DNA of 64,000 nucleotides, taken from NCBI RefSeq assembly GCF_964222135.1, contig NZ_CAXQBR010000023.1, positions 1 through 64,000 of the forward strand, in the 5' to 3' direction. Source of the DNA: Euzebya sp. GTDB lineage: Bacteria > Actinomycetota > Nitriliruptoria > Euzebyales > Euzebyaceae. The translations under genes and the position numbers were made by a program. Below the pieces are notes generated by a model. That model made no database searches. It was not told the DNA's origin and saw nothing but the letters and a program-made list of their open reading frames with translations. Of the stretch, positions 34,045-43,818 are shown one piece after another (position 1 is the first letter of the stretch; the number at the start of each line of letters is the position of its first letter).

Positions 34045-34076
34045 GACGGCCCCCGCCCGAGGGGGCGGGGGCCGTC
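34045..34076 (-). terminator. Hairpin terminator after the glutamine synthetase gene
   Basis: Perfect 14-bp arms GACGGCCCCCGCCC (34045-34058) and GGGCGGGGGCCGTC (34063-34076) with a 4-nt loop, 30 nt past the stop of the gene on this strand. Confidence 0.8.
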
Positions 34077-34106
34077 GTCACGGACGTGGACGCGGTGCAG
34101 CGGTGG

Positions 34107-35120
34107 TCAGTCCGCCAGCGCCGAGCAGACCGTCTCGGTCATCAGGGCCGTGATGACGTAGGGGTCCGCGTTGGCGTTCGGGCGCCGGTCCTCGATGTAG
34201 CCCTTCTTGTCCTGCTCCACCTGCCAGGGGATGCGGATGGACGCGCCGCGGTCCGACACCCCGTAGCTGAACTGGTCGTAGCGCTGGGTCTCGTGCTGAC
34301 CGGTCAGCCGGTCCTCGATGCCCACGCCGTAGCCGGCCAGGTGCGCCTCGACCGCCTCGGGCTGCCCGAGCGCGTCACATGCCGCGATGATCGCGTCGTA
34401 CCCCTCACGCATCGCGTTGGTGGAGAAGTTCGTGTGCATCCCCGCGCCGTTCCAGTCGCCCTTCATGGGCTTGGCGGCCAGCGAAATCTCGATGTCGTGG
34501 GCCTCTCCCAGGCGGAAGAGCAGGTAGCGGGCGACCCAGAGGTGGTCGGCGACGGCCAGGGTGTCGGCCGGGCCGATCTGGAACTCCCACTGCCCGGGCA
34601 TGACCTCGGCGTTGGTGCCGGAGATGGCGAGGCCTGCCTCGATGCACATCGTGGTGTGCTGCTCGACGATCTCGCGCCCGTGGATCTTCAACGCACCCAC
34701 GCCGCAGTAGTAGGGGCCCTGGGGGCCGGGGAACCCGTTGGACGGGAAGCCCGCCGGCCAGCCGGTCAGGTCGAGCATCGTGTACTCCTGCTCGAGCCCG
34801 AAGAGCGGCTCCTGGTCGGCGTAGGTCTCATAGACCGCCCGGGCCCGCGCCCGGGTGTTGGTGGGGTGGGGCGAGAGGTCCTTGGTGAGCAGGGTCTCGC
34901 ACATCACGATCACGTCGTCACCGCCGCGGATCGGGTCCGGGCAGGTGAAGACCGGCTGCAGGACGACGTCGGAGTTGTCGCCCGTGGCCTGGTTGGTCGA
35001 CGAACCGTCGTAGCCCCAGATCCCCGGCTCCGCGCCGTCCGCGAGGATCTTGGTCTTCGACCGGATCTCGGCGGTCGGCTCCGTGCCGTCGATCCAGAGG
35101 TACTCAGCCCGATAGGCCAT
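34107..35120 (-). CDS. glnII: Glutamine synthetase, type II (GSII)
   Basis: 337 residues, the short length of eukaryote-like GSII rather than the ~470 of GSI. Motifs are YLWIDGTEPTAEIRSKTK, GIWGYDGSSTNQA, LFGLEQEYTML with metal-binding glutamates, PYYCGVGA, GQWEFQIGP and GDWNGAGMHTNFST, ending RGASIRIP and RRPNANADPY. It makes glutamine from glutamate, ammonia and ATP. The adenylylation-site loop of GSI is absent, so control is more likely transcriptional. A GlnR-type site lies 55 nt upstream of the start. Confidence 0.95.
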   Translation of the reverse strand: MAYRAEYLWIDGTEPTAEIRSKTKILADGAEPGIWGYDGSSTNQATGDNSDVVLQPVFTCPDPIRGGDDVIVMCETLLTKDLSPHPTNTRARARAVYETYADQEPLFGLEQEYTMLDLTGWPAGFPSNGFPGPQGPYYCGVGALKIHGREIVEQHTTMCIEAGLAISGTNAEVMPGQWEFQIGPADTLAVADHLWVARYLLFRLGEAHDIEISLAAKPMKGDWNGAGMHTNFSTNAMREGYDAIIAACDALGQPEAVEAHLAGYGVGIEDRLTGQHETQRYDQFSYGVSDRGASIRIPWQVEQDKKGYIEDRRPNANADPYVITALMTETVCSALAD

Positions 35121-35174
35121 GTGGGTCGCTCCTGTTGGGTGGGAACTCGGAACCCCAGAGAGAACCCGCAGGGT

Positions 35175-35190
35175 GTTTCGGCGGTGTTAC
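35175..35190 (-). promoter_or_regulatory. GlnR-type nitrogen-control site before glnII
   Basis: On this strand the sequence reads GTAAC-N6-GAAAC, an exact match to the actinobacterial GlnR half-site pair gTnAC-n6-GaAAC. It is 55-70 nt upstream of the glnII start codon, a fitting distance for control of that promoter. Confidence 0.65.
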
Positions 35191-35248
35191 CCCTCGACGT
35201 CGGCGGCGCAAAATCGCGAACCGGACGTCATCCCGCCGCCGGGCGGGG

Positions 35249-36586
35249 TCAGCCCTCGGCGACGACCTGGAACCGCGCCTCGCCGACGACCTCACCGGTG
35301 CGCTCGAGGGTGAAGGTCAGCACGTGCTGGCCGACGGGCCAGCCGTCCTCGGGGACCTGCTTGGTGAAGCGGGTGCTGTCGAGCAGGGGGCTGAGGTCGG
35401 CCCGCTCGACGTCGAAGGGCTGGCCGTCGACGACCCAGTCGGCCAGCAGCGCGTCGCCGTCCTGCCCGCCGTCGTACTCGACGGTGATCGACACCGGCTC
35501 GAAGGGGGTGGCGACGGGGTTGTCGAAGTCCGGGTCGCCGCCGATCCCGACCGCGACGCCGGCGCGACCGAACGCGAACGCCTCCGGCTCGGCCGGCGAG
35601 TCGGTCGGGGTGGGCTCGCTGGTCGGCGTGGGCTCGCTGGTCGGCGTCGCCCCGCCGGTCGGGGTGGGCTCGCCGGTCGGCGTGGGGTCGGCGGGGGAGG
35701 GGTCTGCGGCCGGAGCGGCGACCTCGGTCTCCGCGGCGTCGTCCGCACCGTCGCCGTCGTCACCGCCCATGCCGGCGATCGCGGCCACCGCGCCGGCCAC
35801 GACCAGGGCGGCGACCACCCACGGCCACCAGGTCCGCCGGCGGGGACCGGAGGCGGCGGGCTCAGCCGCGACCTCCTCGCTCAGGTCGATCTCGTCGTCG
35901 ACTTCCGCGGTGGCAGCACCGGTGGCGTCCCCCTCCCCCTCCGCCTCGGGGGCGGCGGTCGGCTCCGGCCGGCGGGGCGCGGGGGCGATCTCGGCGTCGG
36001 GGTCGTCCGACAGCGGGTCGACCGTGGGGATGTCGTCGAAGCTGATCGCGTCGGGCGGCGGGGCGGCGGCGGTCGCCTGGGCGATCAGGTCCGGGGGGAC
36101 CTCGACGGACGACAGCGCGACCAGCTCATCACGCCCCCTGGCGATCAGGTCCCGCAGCTGGGCGAGCTCGGGGCTCTGCCGGCTCGCCGCCACGTCGGCG
36201 GGGTTGCCCACGGCGAGGCCGCCCAGCCGCTCGGGGTGGGTGATCTCGAAGCGCTCACCGGGGCCGAGGGCCTCCAACCGCCCGTGCGCCAGCTCGGTCC
36301 GCGCGTCGCGGGCGTCGATGCTGGCCAGGCCGGCGGCCGAGTCGAGCCCGACGCCCATGGCATCGTGCAGCAGGGCCAGCTCCGCCGCCGGGCACATCGT
36401 CGGCGCCGAGACCGCGGCCGCCCGCACCCGGCGGAGCAGCACCTCGGTCCGCAGGTCCGCGTCGGCCCCCTGGACGTCCGGTCGCGCCACCGCCTGCAGG
36501 ACCGCGGCCCGCGCTGCCTGCTCATCGCCGGTCAGCCACCACGCGTAGGTGTACGCCAGCTCGACCTCTGCGGACTCGACCTTCAT
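35249..36586 (-). CDS. Single-pass membrane protein with Pro/Thr repeats
   Basis: 445 residues. The N-terminal ~180 residues are helical and soluble, with no clear family. An acidic linker leads to one membrane helix at about 231-250 (WWPWVVAALVVAGAVAAIAG). A repetitive Pro/Thr/Glu stretch follows (PTPTSEP units), then a C-terminal beta-rich domain (FEPVSITVEYDGGQDGDALL, GQHVLTFTLERTG) of Ig-like character. The outer domain is held off the membrane by the repeat stalk. The repeats are reflected in the DNA at about 35590-35690, a place where unit number could vary. Confidence 0.72.
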   Translation of the reverse strand: MKVESAEVELAYTYAWWLTGDEQAARAAVLQAVARPDVQGADADLRTEVLLRRVRAAAVSAPTMCPAAELALLHDAMGVGLDSAAGLASIDARDARTELAHGRLEALGPGERFEITHPERLGGLAVGNPADVAASRQSPELAQLRDLIARGRDELVALSSVEVPPDLIAQATAAAPPPDAISFDDIPTVDPLSDDPDAEIAPAPRRPEPTAAPEAEGEGDATGAATAEVDDEIDLSEEVAAEPAASGPRRRTWWPWVVAALVVAGAVAAIAGMGGDDGDGADDAAETEVAAPAADPSPADPTPTGEPTPTGGATPTSEPTPTSEPTPTDSPAEPEAFAFGRAGVAVGIGGDPDFDNPVATPFEPVSITVEYDGGQDGDALLADWVVDGQPFDVERADLSPLLDSTRFTKQVPEDGWPVGQHVLTFTLERTGEVVGEARFQVVAEG

Positions 36587-36683
36587 CCTCCCCCGTCAGG
36601 GTAGCGAGCTGCGCGGTGCGCCAGCCCGCACCGGGCCGACCAGGGCGGGCCGACGGTCGCGCATCGTACCCGCCGCGGGTCCC

Positions 36684-39236
36684 CTACCCGACGATGGGCG
36701 CCAGGACGCCGCTCTGGTCGGCGTCCGGGATCGCCACCGGCACGTCGGCGGCGTGGACCGCCCCGTCGGGGCCGGTGATCGAGAACCCGGTGATCTCGCC
36801 GGTGTCCTGGGCGGCCACGTCGGCCACCCGGAGCACCCAGGCCTGGGAGGGGCTCGGGGGGTACAGGGCGCCGCACTCGCTCAGGTCGGCCTGCACCGCG
36901 ACGTCGTCGGCGTCGTCGTCCGGCACCGGTTCGAGCACGTCGACCCGGCACAGGATCGACCCGTCCGCCGAGTCGGCCACGACCACCTGGACCAGCAGGT
37001 CGCCGCGCCAGGTGTGCGCGATCTGGATGTCACCGGTGACCGTGCCGTCGGCGACCGGCTCGGGGGTGGGCGGCGACTGGTCACCGCCCGGCATCGTCTC
37101 GGGGGCGGGCCCGCCGATGGTCGCCGTGACGCCGATCGGGTCGGCGTCGGGGATCACGGCCGGCAACCCGGTGGCGAGGAAGCGCCGCCCGTCGTGGCCG
37201 ATCGCGAACTGGAACAGCGTCCCCTCGTCCTGGGCGAAGTTGTCGGTGGCCGTGAGCGCCCAGATCTGGTCGGGCCCCGGCGGGAGGAACTCCTCGCAGG
37301 GGGTGCCGGCGAGCTGGAAGCGGCCGGTGATGTTGTCGCCGTCGTCCTCGCCGTCGGGGCTGAGCAGCTCCGCGGCGCACAGCGAGCCCCCCGACGCGTC
37401 CAGGACGTCCAGCCGGAGCGCGAGATCCCCGCGGTAGGAGTGGGAGATCTTGACCGACGCGATCGCGTCGCTGCGGTCCGAGCCGGTCAGCCCCTCCACC
37501 TGCACCGCGGGGCTGCCGGTCGCGTCGAGCCCGTGCGCGGCGAACACCTCGGCGATGATGTCGGCGTTCGCGCCGCCGTAGAAGGTCTGGTCGCTGACGG
37601 CGAACGCGGTCGCGGCGTCGTTGAGGGTCAGGCCGGGGGTGAGGAACGGCAGGCTGCCGAGGAGCGTCCCGTACACGACGTCCCGCGTCTCGTCGCAGGG
37701 GAGGGTCGCGCGGTCCTGGCAGTCCTCGAGCGTCAGGCCGGTGTCCGCGGCGAGGACCGCCTCGAAGACGTCCCACACCGCGCCGGTGAAGATCTCGCCG
37801 TCCAGGTGGACCTCGAAGCGGAGGTCGTCGGGGTAGACGAGGTCGGTGTCGAGCCGCCGGATGCAGTCGCCGCGCTCGGCCCAGTGGAAGAGGCAGCCGA
37901 TGTCGCCGTTGCGGAACTCGATCGTGGTGAACGCGCTGACGAGGTCGGCGAACCCCTCGTGGAAGGCCCCGCCCTCCTCGCTCACGATGTTCGGCACCGC
38001 GGACTGCAGCAGCGCGTGGCCGTACTCGTGGATGATGCCCTGGGCGTCCTCGGCCTCGTTGACCCCGTCCTGGCCCTGCCCCATGTGGATGCGGTCCTCG
38101 GTGAACAGGTAGAAGGCGTTGTCGGGGAACTCCGGCTCGATCGGCACGAAGTCGACGGGGTCGTCGGCGTGGTAGTCGTAGCCGAGCTCCTGGACGACCT
38201 GCTGGGTGTAGTCGATCCAGTAGTAGGTCATCCCGGCCTCGAACGTGATGTCCTGGCCGCCGCGGCCCTGCTGGCCGAAGACCCCGTCCGGATCGGCGTA
38301 GTCGTCGGCGATCGGGGCGGCGATCTGGGCGTAGCGGCCGACCAGGTCGCCGCTGCCGGGGTCGAGGAGGTTGGGGAGGGGGACGCCCACCAGCACCTGG
38401 TTGGCCTGCTCCGGCGTGATCGTCGGGCTGCCGCTCGCGTAGATCGGGTCGACGACGAAGATGCAGGCGCTGGGCGCGGGCGGGGCGTCGCACGCGGTCG
38501 AGCCGCCCTGGGCGACCTGCGTGCGGCTCCCCGGGGTGCTGGTCGCGCCGCGGCTGGTGGCCAGGCTGTCGACGCTCAGGACCGTCCCGTCGGTGGCGTC
38601 CACCACGACGGCGTAGGCCGACGGCGGGTTCGAGGTGGTGACGTGCACCTCCCAGCCGAGGCGCAGCTCGGTGCCGACCTCGAGCCAGGTGGAGGTCACC
38701 GTCGGCTCGCCGACGACGGGACCGGGGACGGCCTTCTCGGCCGTCTCGATCGCCTCCTCCGGGCCGAGCTCCTCGGAGATGCCGTCGCCGGGGAGGGTCT
38801 CGGTCAGCGACTGGCTGGCGCCGATCACCTCACCGGTCTCGCGCACGTGGACGATGAACTGCGCGCCGCGGACGCTGACCTCGTCGTGCTGCTGCACGAA
38901 CGTCAGGTGCAGGACGTCGCGCGTGCGGGTGACCCGCTCGAGGAAGATCTCCTCGCGGAGCATCTCGGTCAGGCCGGACTCCTCGGCGATCCAGGTGCCG
39001 ACGGCGTCGAGGACCTCCGGCTCCACGTCCACGTCCGCGCCGGGGGCGATGGCCACCTCGGTGGAGGTGGCGCCGTCGCCGTCATCGGTGCCGGCGCCGT
39101 CGACGGCCACGTCCTCGGTGGGATCGGCCGGGCTGTCGGACCCCTCCGTCGTGGGGGTGTCCTCCGCACCGGTGCACGCGGCGGCGACGAGTGCGAGGAC
39201 GAAGAGCGCGAGGAGCGCCCGACTGCGGTGTGTCAT
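36684..39236 (-). CDS. Surface lipoprotein metallopeptidase (M36/M4-like) with two P domains
   Basis: 850 residues from ATG 39236. The lipobox is in LALVAAACTG. After an acidic linker there is a propeptide-like region (FTP/PepSY-like, with TGEVIGASQSLTE), then the catalytic domain with zinc site HEYGH at about residue 401 and a third ligand Glu in FHEGFADL. The final part has two proprotein-convertase P-like domains, each with the pattern ISHSYRGDLALRLDV or IAHTWRGDLLVQVVV. It would be a zinc peptidase on the cell surface. Substrate unknown. It diverges from a small membrane gene. Confidence 0.85.
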   Translation of the reverse strand: MTHRSRALLALFVLALVAAACTGAEDTPTTEGSDSPADPTEDVAVDGAGTDDGDGATSTEVAIAPGADVDVEPEVLDAVGTWIAEESGLTEMLREEIFLERVTRTRDVLHLTFVQQHDEVSVRGAQFIVHVRETGEVIGASQSLTETLPGDGISEELGPEEAIETAEKAVPGPVVGEPTVTSTWLEVGTELRLGWEVHVTTSNPPSAYAVVVDATDGTVLSVDSLATSRGATSTPGSRTQVAQGGSTACDAPPAPSACIFVVDPIYASGSPTITPEQANQVLVGVPLPNLLDPGSGDLVGRYAQIAAPIADDYADPDGVFGQQGRGGQDITFEAGMTYYWIDYTQQVVQELGYDYHADDPVDFVPIEPEFPDNAFYLFTEDRIHMGQGQDGVNEAEDAQGIIHEYGHALLQSAVPNIVSEEGGAFHEGFADLVSAFTTIEFRNGDIGCLFHWAERGDCIRRLDTDLVYPDDLRFEVHLDGEIFTGAVWDVFEAVLAADTGLTLEDCQDRATLPCDETRDVVYGTLLGSLPFLTPGLTLNDAATAFAVSDQTFYGGANADIIAEVFAAHGLDATGSPAVQVEGLTGSDRSDAIASVKISHSYRGDLALRLDVLDASGGSLCAAELLSPDGEDDGDNITGRFQLAGTPCEEFLPPGPDQIWALTATDNFAQDEGTLFQFAIGHDGRRFLATGLPAVIPDADPIGVTATIGGPAPETMPGGDQSPPTPEPVADGTVTGDIQIAHTWRGDLLVQVVVADSADGSILCRVDVLEPVPDDDADDVAVQADLSECGALYPPSPSQAWVLRVADVAAQDTGEITGFSITGPDGAVHAADVPVAIPDADQSGVLAPIVG

Positions 39237-39302
39237 CCATCCCATCCTGTGGCGGGTAAGGTCACGTGAGCCAGCGAAGAGTACGCGCGTAAGGAGTCCG
39301 AC

Positions 39303-39458
39303 ATGCTCCCCCCGGTCGTGATGTGGGTCATCGGCATCGCCATCGTCCTCCTCCCGTTCGTGATCGGGTACGCGACGCACGGGACCAACCAGGCCGACGC
39401 GCGCGGACGCCGGGTCAGCCGGCGCTGGCGGGGACGCAACCTGGTCCCGCCCCGGTAG
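39303..39458 (+). CDS. 51-residue single-pass membrane protein
   Basis: AAGGAG lies 7 nt before the ATG at 39303, an ideal ribosome site. One helix (VVMWVIGIAIVLLPFVIGY) is followed by a short, strongly basic tail (RGRRVSRRWRGRN). Such positive-inside mini-proteins often bind other membrane proteins. No family recognised. Divergent from the metallopeptidase, 143 nt before dnaK. Confidence 0.65.
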   Translation: MLPPVVMWVIGIAIVLLPFVIGYATHGTNQADARGRRVSRRWRGRNLVPPR

Positions 39459-39476
39459 GGCCCCCACCCATAGAAC

Positions 39477-39529
39477 CTTAGCCTCTCAGACTCAGGTTTT
39501 CGTGCGCAGTCGCTGCGCGCCGCTATGAT
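39477..39529 (+). promoter_or_regulatory. Probable dnaK promoter with a weak HspR (HAIR-like) site
   Basis: TATGAT at 39524-39529 is a good -10 element 73 nt before dnaK; no clear -35 is seen at the right distance. Upstream, CTTAGCC (39477-39483) and ACTCAGG (39490-39496) partly match the HAIR operator CTTGAGT-N7-ACTCAAG. The right half agrees at six of seven, the left at four. HspR encoded at the end of this operon would bind there. Confidence 0.45.
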
Positions 39530-39601
39530 CGTGGCCGACGCACGAACCTGCAGGCGCTGTGCCTGCCCTCCCCCGACTTCGACTCTGGAGGTACGAAGAC
39601 G

Positions 39602-41443
<1,842 letters not shown>

Positions 41444-41446
41444 CCC

Positions 41447-42103
41447 GTGGCCGACCCCGACGACACCCCCCAGCCGGACCCGCGGACCGACGCGCCGGCA
41501 GACGCCGCCCAGGCATCGGACGGCCCCGCCCTCGGGGCCGTCCCGCCCGAGGAGGAGGGGGCGCCGGTCAGCGGTCCGACGCCCGACGACGGCGCCGGCC
41601 TCGACGGCCCCGACCCCGAGGACGCCGGCACCCCGGACGCCGACGGCGACCCCGATCCCCTGGCCGAGCTGCGCGCCGAGCGCGACAGCTACCTCGACCA
41701 GCTGCTGCGCGCCCGCGCGGACTACGAGAACCTCAACAAGCGACGCCACAAGGAGGTCGCCGAGGCCCGTGACCGGGGCGCTGCCGCGGTCGTCGAGGCG
41801 CTCCTCGAGGTCCTCGACAACTTCGGCTTCGCGCTGCAGGCCGCCGAGGCGTCGGAGGACACCCAGCTCGCCAAGGGCGTCCAGCTCGTGCACGACCAGC
41901 TGATCGGCGTCCTCGAGCAGGCGGGGCTCGCGCCGGTGCCGGGCGAGGGCGCGGTGTTCGACCCCGCCCACCACGAGGCCCTGGTCTCCGAGCGCGACGA
42001 CGACGGCGGCCGCGACGAGCCCGAGGTCGCCGAGGTCCTGCGGACCGGCTACCGCTTCAAGTCCCAGCTGCTCCGCCCCGCGTCCGTCCGCGTGGTCGAG
42101 TAG
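41447..42103 (+). CDS. grpE: Nucleotide exchange factor GrpE
   Basis: 218 residues, GTG start 4 nt after the dnaK stop. A disordered Asp/Pro-rich N-terminus of about 70 residues precedes the long dimer helix (LAELRAERDSYLDQLLRARADYENL) and the beta domain that contacts DnaK (FDPAHHEALVSERD, TGYRFKSQLLRPASVRV). It swaps ADP for ATP on DnaK. Confidence 0.96.
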   Translation: MADPDDTPQPDPRTDAPADAAQASDGPALGAVPPEEEGAPVSGPTPDDGAGLDGPDPEDAGTPDADGDPDPLAELRAERDSYLDQLLRARADYENLNKRRHKEVAEARDRGAAAVVEALLEVLDNFGFALQAAEASEDTQLAKGVQLVHDQLIGVLEQAGLAPVPGEGAVFDPAHHEALVSERDDDGGRDEPEVAEVLRTGYRFKSQLLRPASVRVVE

Positions 42104-42154
42104 CCCCACCGGACCCACCAGCCCGCGACCACCCGCGCACGAGAGGAGGCGGCG

Positions 42155-43342
42155 TTGTCACAAGCCGACTGGCTCGAGAAGGACTTCTACGCCGCCCTCG
42201 GCGTGCCCGCCGACGCCTCGGCCGACGACATCCGCAAGGCCTACCGGACCCTGGCGCGGGAGAACCACCCGGACGCCAACCCGGACGACCCGCGGGCCGA
42301 GGAGCGGTTCAAGGCGATCAGCGAGGCCTACGGGATCCTCAGCGACCCCGCCAAGCGCAAGGAGTACGACCAGATCCGCCAGCTGGCCGCCAGCGGCGGG
42401 CTGGGCGGCTTCCGCGGCTTCGGGCAGGGCCGTGCCCCCGGTGGGGCCGGCCAGGCGTTCGACCTGAACGACCTGCTCGGCAACCTGTTCGGCGAGCAGG
42501 GTGCCGGACAGGGCTTCGGGCAGACCTTCGGCGGCCAGGGGGCGGCCGGCGCGCGGCGGCGGGCGGGTGGGGCCCGGCGCGGTGACGACCTCAACGCGGA
42601 GGTCACCCTGTCCTTCGAGGACGCCCTCGCGGGGGTGACCGTGACCCTCCGCCTCACCGGCAGCGCGGTGTGCAGCACCTGCCGCGGCGTCGGCGCGCGG
42701 CCCGGCACGATGCCCGAGCGGTGCCCGCGGTGCAGCGGGGCGGGCGTGATCAACGAGAACCAGGGGATGTTCAGCTTCTCCCAGCCCTGCCCCCAGTGCG
42801 CCGGCCGCGGTGAGGTCATCACCGACCCGTGCCCCACCTGCGCGGGCAGCGGGGTCGAGGAGCGCCCCCGGACGATCAAGGCACGGCTGCCCTCCGGGGT
42901 CGCCGACGGCCAGACGGTCCGGCTGAAGGGCAAGGGCAGCCCGGGCCAGGGCGGCGGCAAGCCCGGCGACCTCTTCGTCAAGGTCCACGTCGACGAGCAC
43001 CCGGTCCTGCGCCGGCGCGGCGACGACCTGGCGATGACCGTCCCCGTCACCTTCGCCGAGGCTGCGCTCGGGGCGAACATCACGGTGCCGACCGTCGAGG
43101 GCTCGGTGACGCTCAAGGTCCCCGCCGGCACCGAGTCGGGCCGCACCCTGCGGGTCCGGGGACGCGGTGCGCCCCGCTCGGGCGGGAAGGGGCACGGCGA
43201 CCTGCTCGTCACCGTCCAGGTCGCGGTGCCCGCGAAGCTGACCAAGACCCAGCAGAAGCTGGTCGAGGACTTCGCCGCCATGGACGACTCGAACCCGCGG
43301 GCCCACCTCGAGGGCCTGCTCGCCGGTGGGGGTGCGCGGTGA
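42155..43342 (+). CDS. dnaJ: Chaperone DnaJ (Hsp40)
   Basis: 395 residues, TTG start with AGGAGG upstream. The J domain holds the HPD motif (YRTLARENHPDANPDD). A Gly/Phe region follows. The zinc region has four repeats: CSTCRGVG, CPRCSGAG, CPQCAGRG, CPTCAGSG. C-terminal substrate domains end near LTKTQQKLVEDF. It loads clients on DnaK and stimulates its ATPase. The stop overlaps the hspR start. Confidence 0.97.
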   Translation: MSQADWLEKDFYAALGVPADASADDIRKAYRTLARENHPDANPDDPRAEERFKAISEAYGILSDPAKRKEYDQIRQLAASGGLGGFRGFGQGRAPGGAGQAFDLNDLLGNLFGEQGAGQGFGQTFGGQGAAGARRRAGGARRGDDLNAEVTLSFEDALAGVTVTLRLTGSAVCSTCRGVGARPGTMPERCPRCSGAGVINENQGMFSFSQPCPQCAGRGEVITDPCPTCAGSGVEERPRTIKARLPSGVADGQTVRLKGKGSPGQGGGKPGDLFVKVHVDEHPVLRRRGDDLAMTVPVTFAEAALGANITVPTVEGSVTLKVPAGTESGRTLRVRGRGAPRSGGKGHGDLLVTVQVAVPAKLTKTQQKLVEDFAAMDDSNPRAHLEGLLAGGGAR

Positions 43343-43746
43343 TGCGGGAGCGCGCCGTCTACATCATCTCGGTGGCGGCCGAGCTCGCCGGCGTGCACCC
43401 CCAGACCCTCCGCACCTACGAGCGGCGGGGGCTGATCAAGCCGGCGCGCACCTCCGGCGGCACCCGCCGGTACTCGCCGAAGGACGTCGAGCGGGTCCAG
43501 CTCATCCAGGAGCTCACCCAGGGCGACGGGATCAACCTGGCCGGCGTCCTGCGCATCCTCGACCTGCAGGACCGCCTGGACGAGATGTCCGAGCGCCTCG
43601 ACCGGGCCCGTGACGAGGTCGAGCAGGTGAAGGCCGAGGCGCGGGAGGCGCTCCGCGAGGTCAAGGCGGCGAGTCGCCACGAGATCGTGCTGTACCGGAC
43701 GCCGGAGATCGAGCGGCACCGCTCCGGCCGCGGTCGGCGGCGCTGA
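43342..43746 (+). CDS. hspR: Heat-shock repressor HspR (MerR family)
   Basis: 134 residues. The ATG at 43342 overlaps the dnaJ stop (TGATG). The MerR HTH is typical of HspR: YIISVAAELAGVHPQTLR, TYERRGLIKPAR, GGTRRYSPKDVERV, then GDGINLAGVLRIL. A C-terminal coiled coil follows. With DnaK as co-repressor it shuts off its own operon at HAIR sites; a weak site is seen before dnaK. Confidence 0.93.
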   Translation: MRERAVYIISVAAELAGVHPQTLRTYERRGLIKPARTSGGTRRYSPKDVERVQLIQELTQGDGINLAGVLRILDLQDRLDEMSERLDRARDEVEQVKAEAREALREVKAASRHEIVLYRTPEIERHRSGRGRRR

Positions 43747-43818
43747 CACCCGCCGCCACCGATGACGGACTGCACGGGGTAACCTGCCGATCGCACTGCG
43801 ACCGGAGGCACGGAGCGG

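Noticed and set aside
41447-41640. Alternative later start for grpE
   Set aside because: The disordered acidic N-terminus is common in actinobacterial GrpE, and the GTG lies 4 nt after the dnaK stop as expected for coupling.
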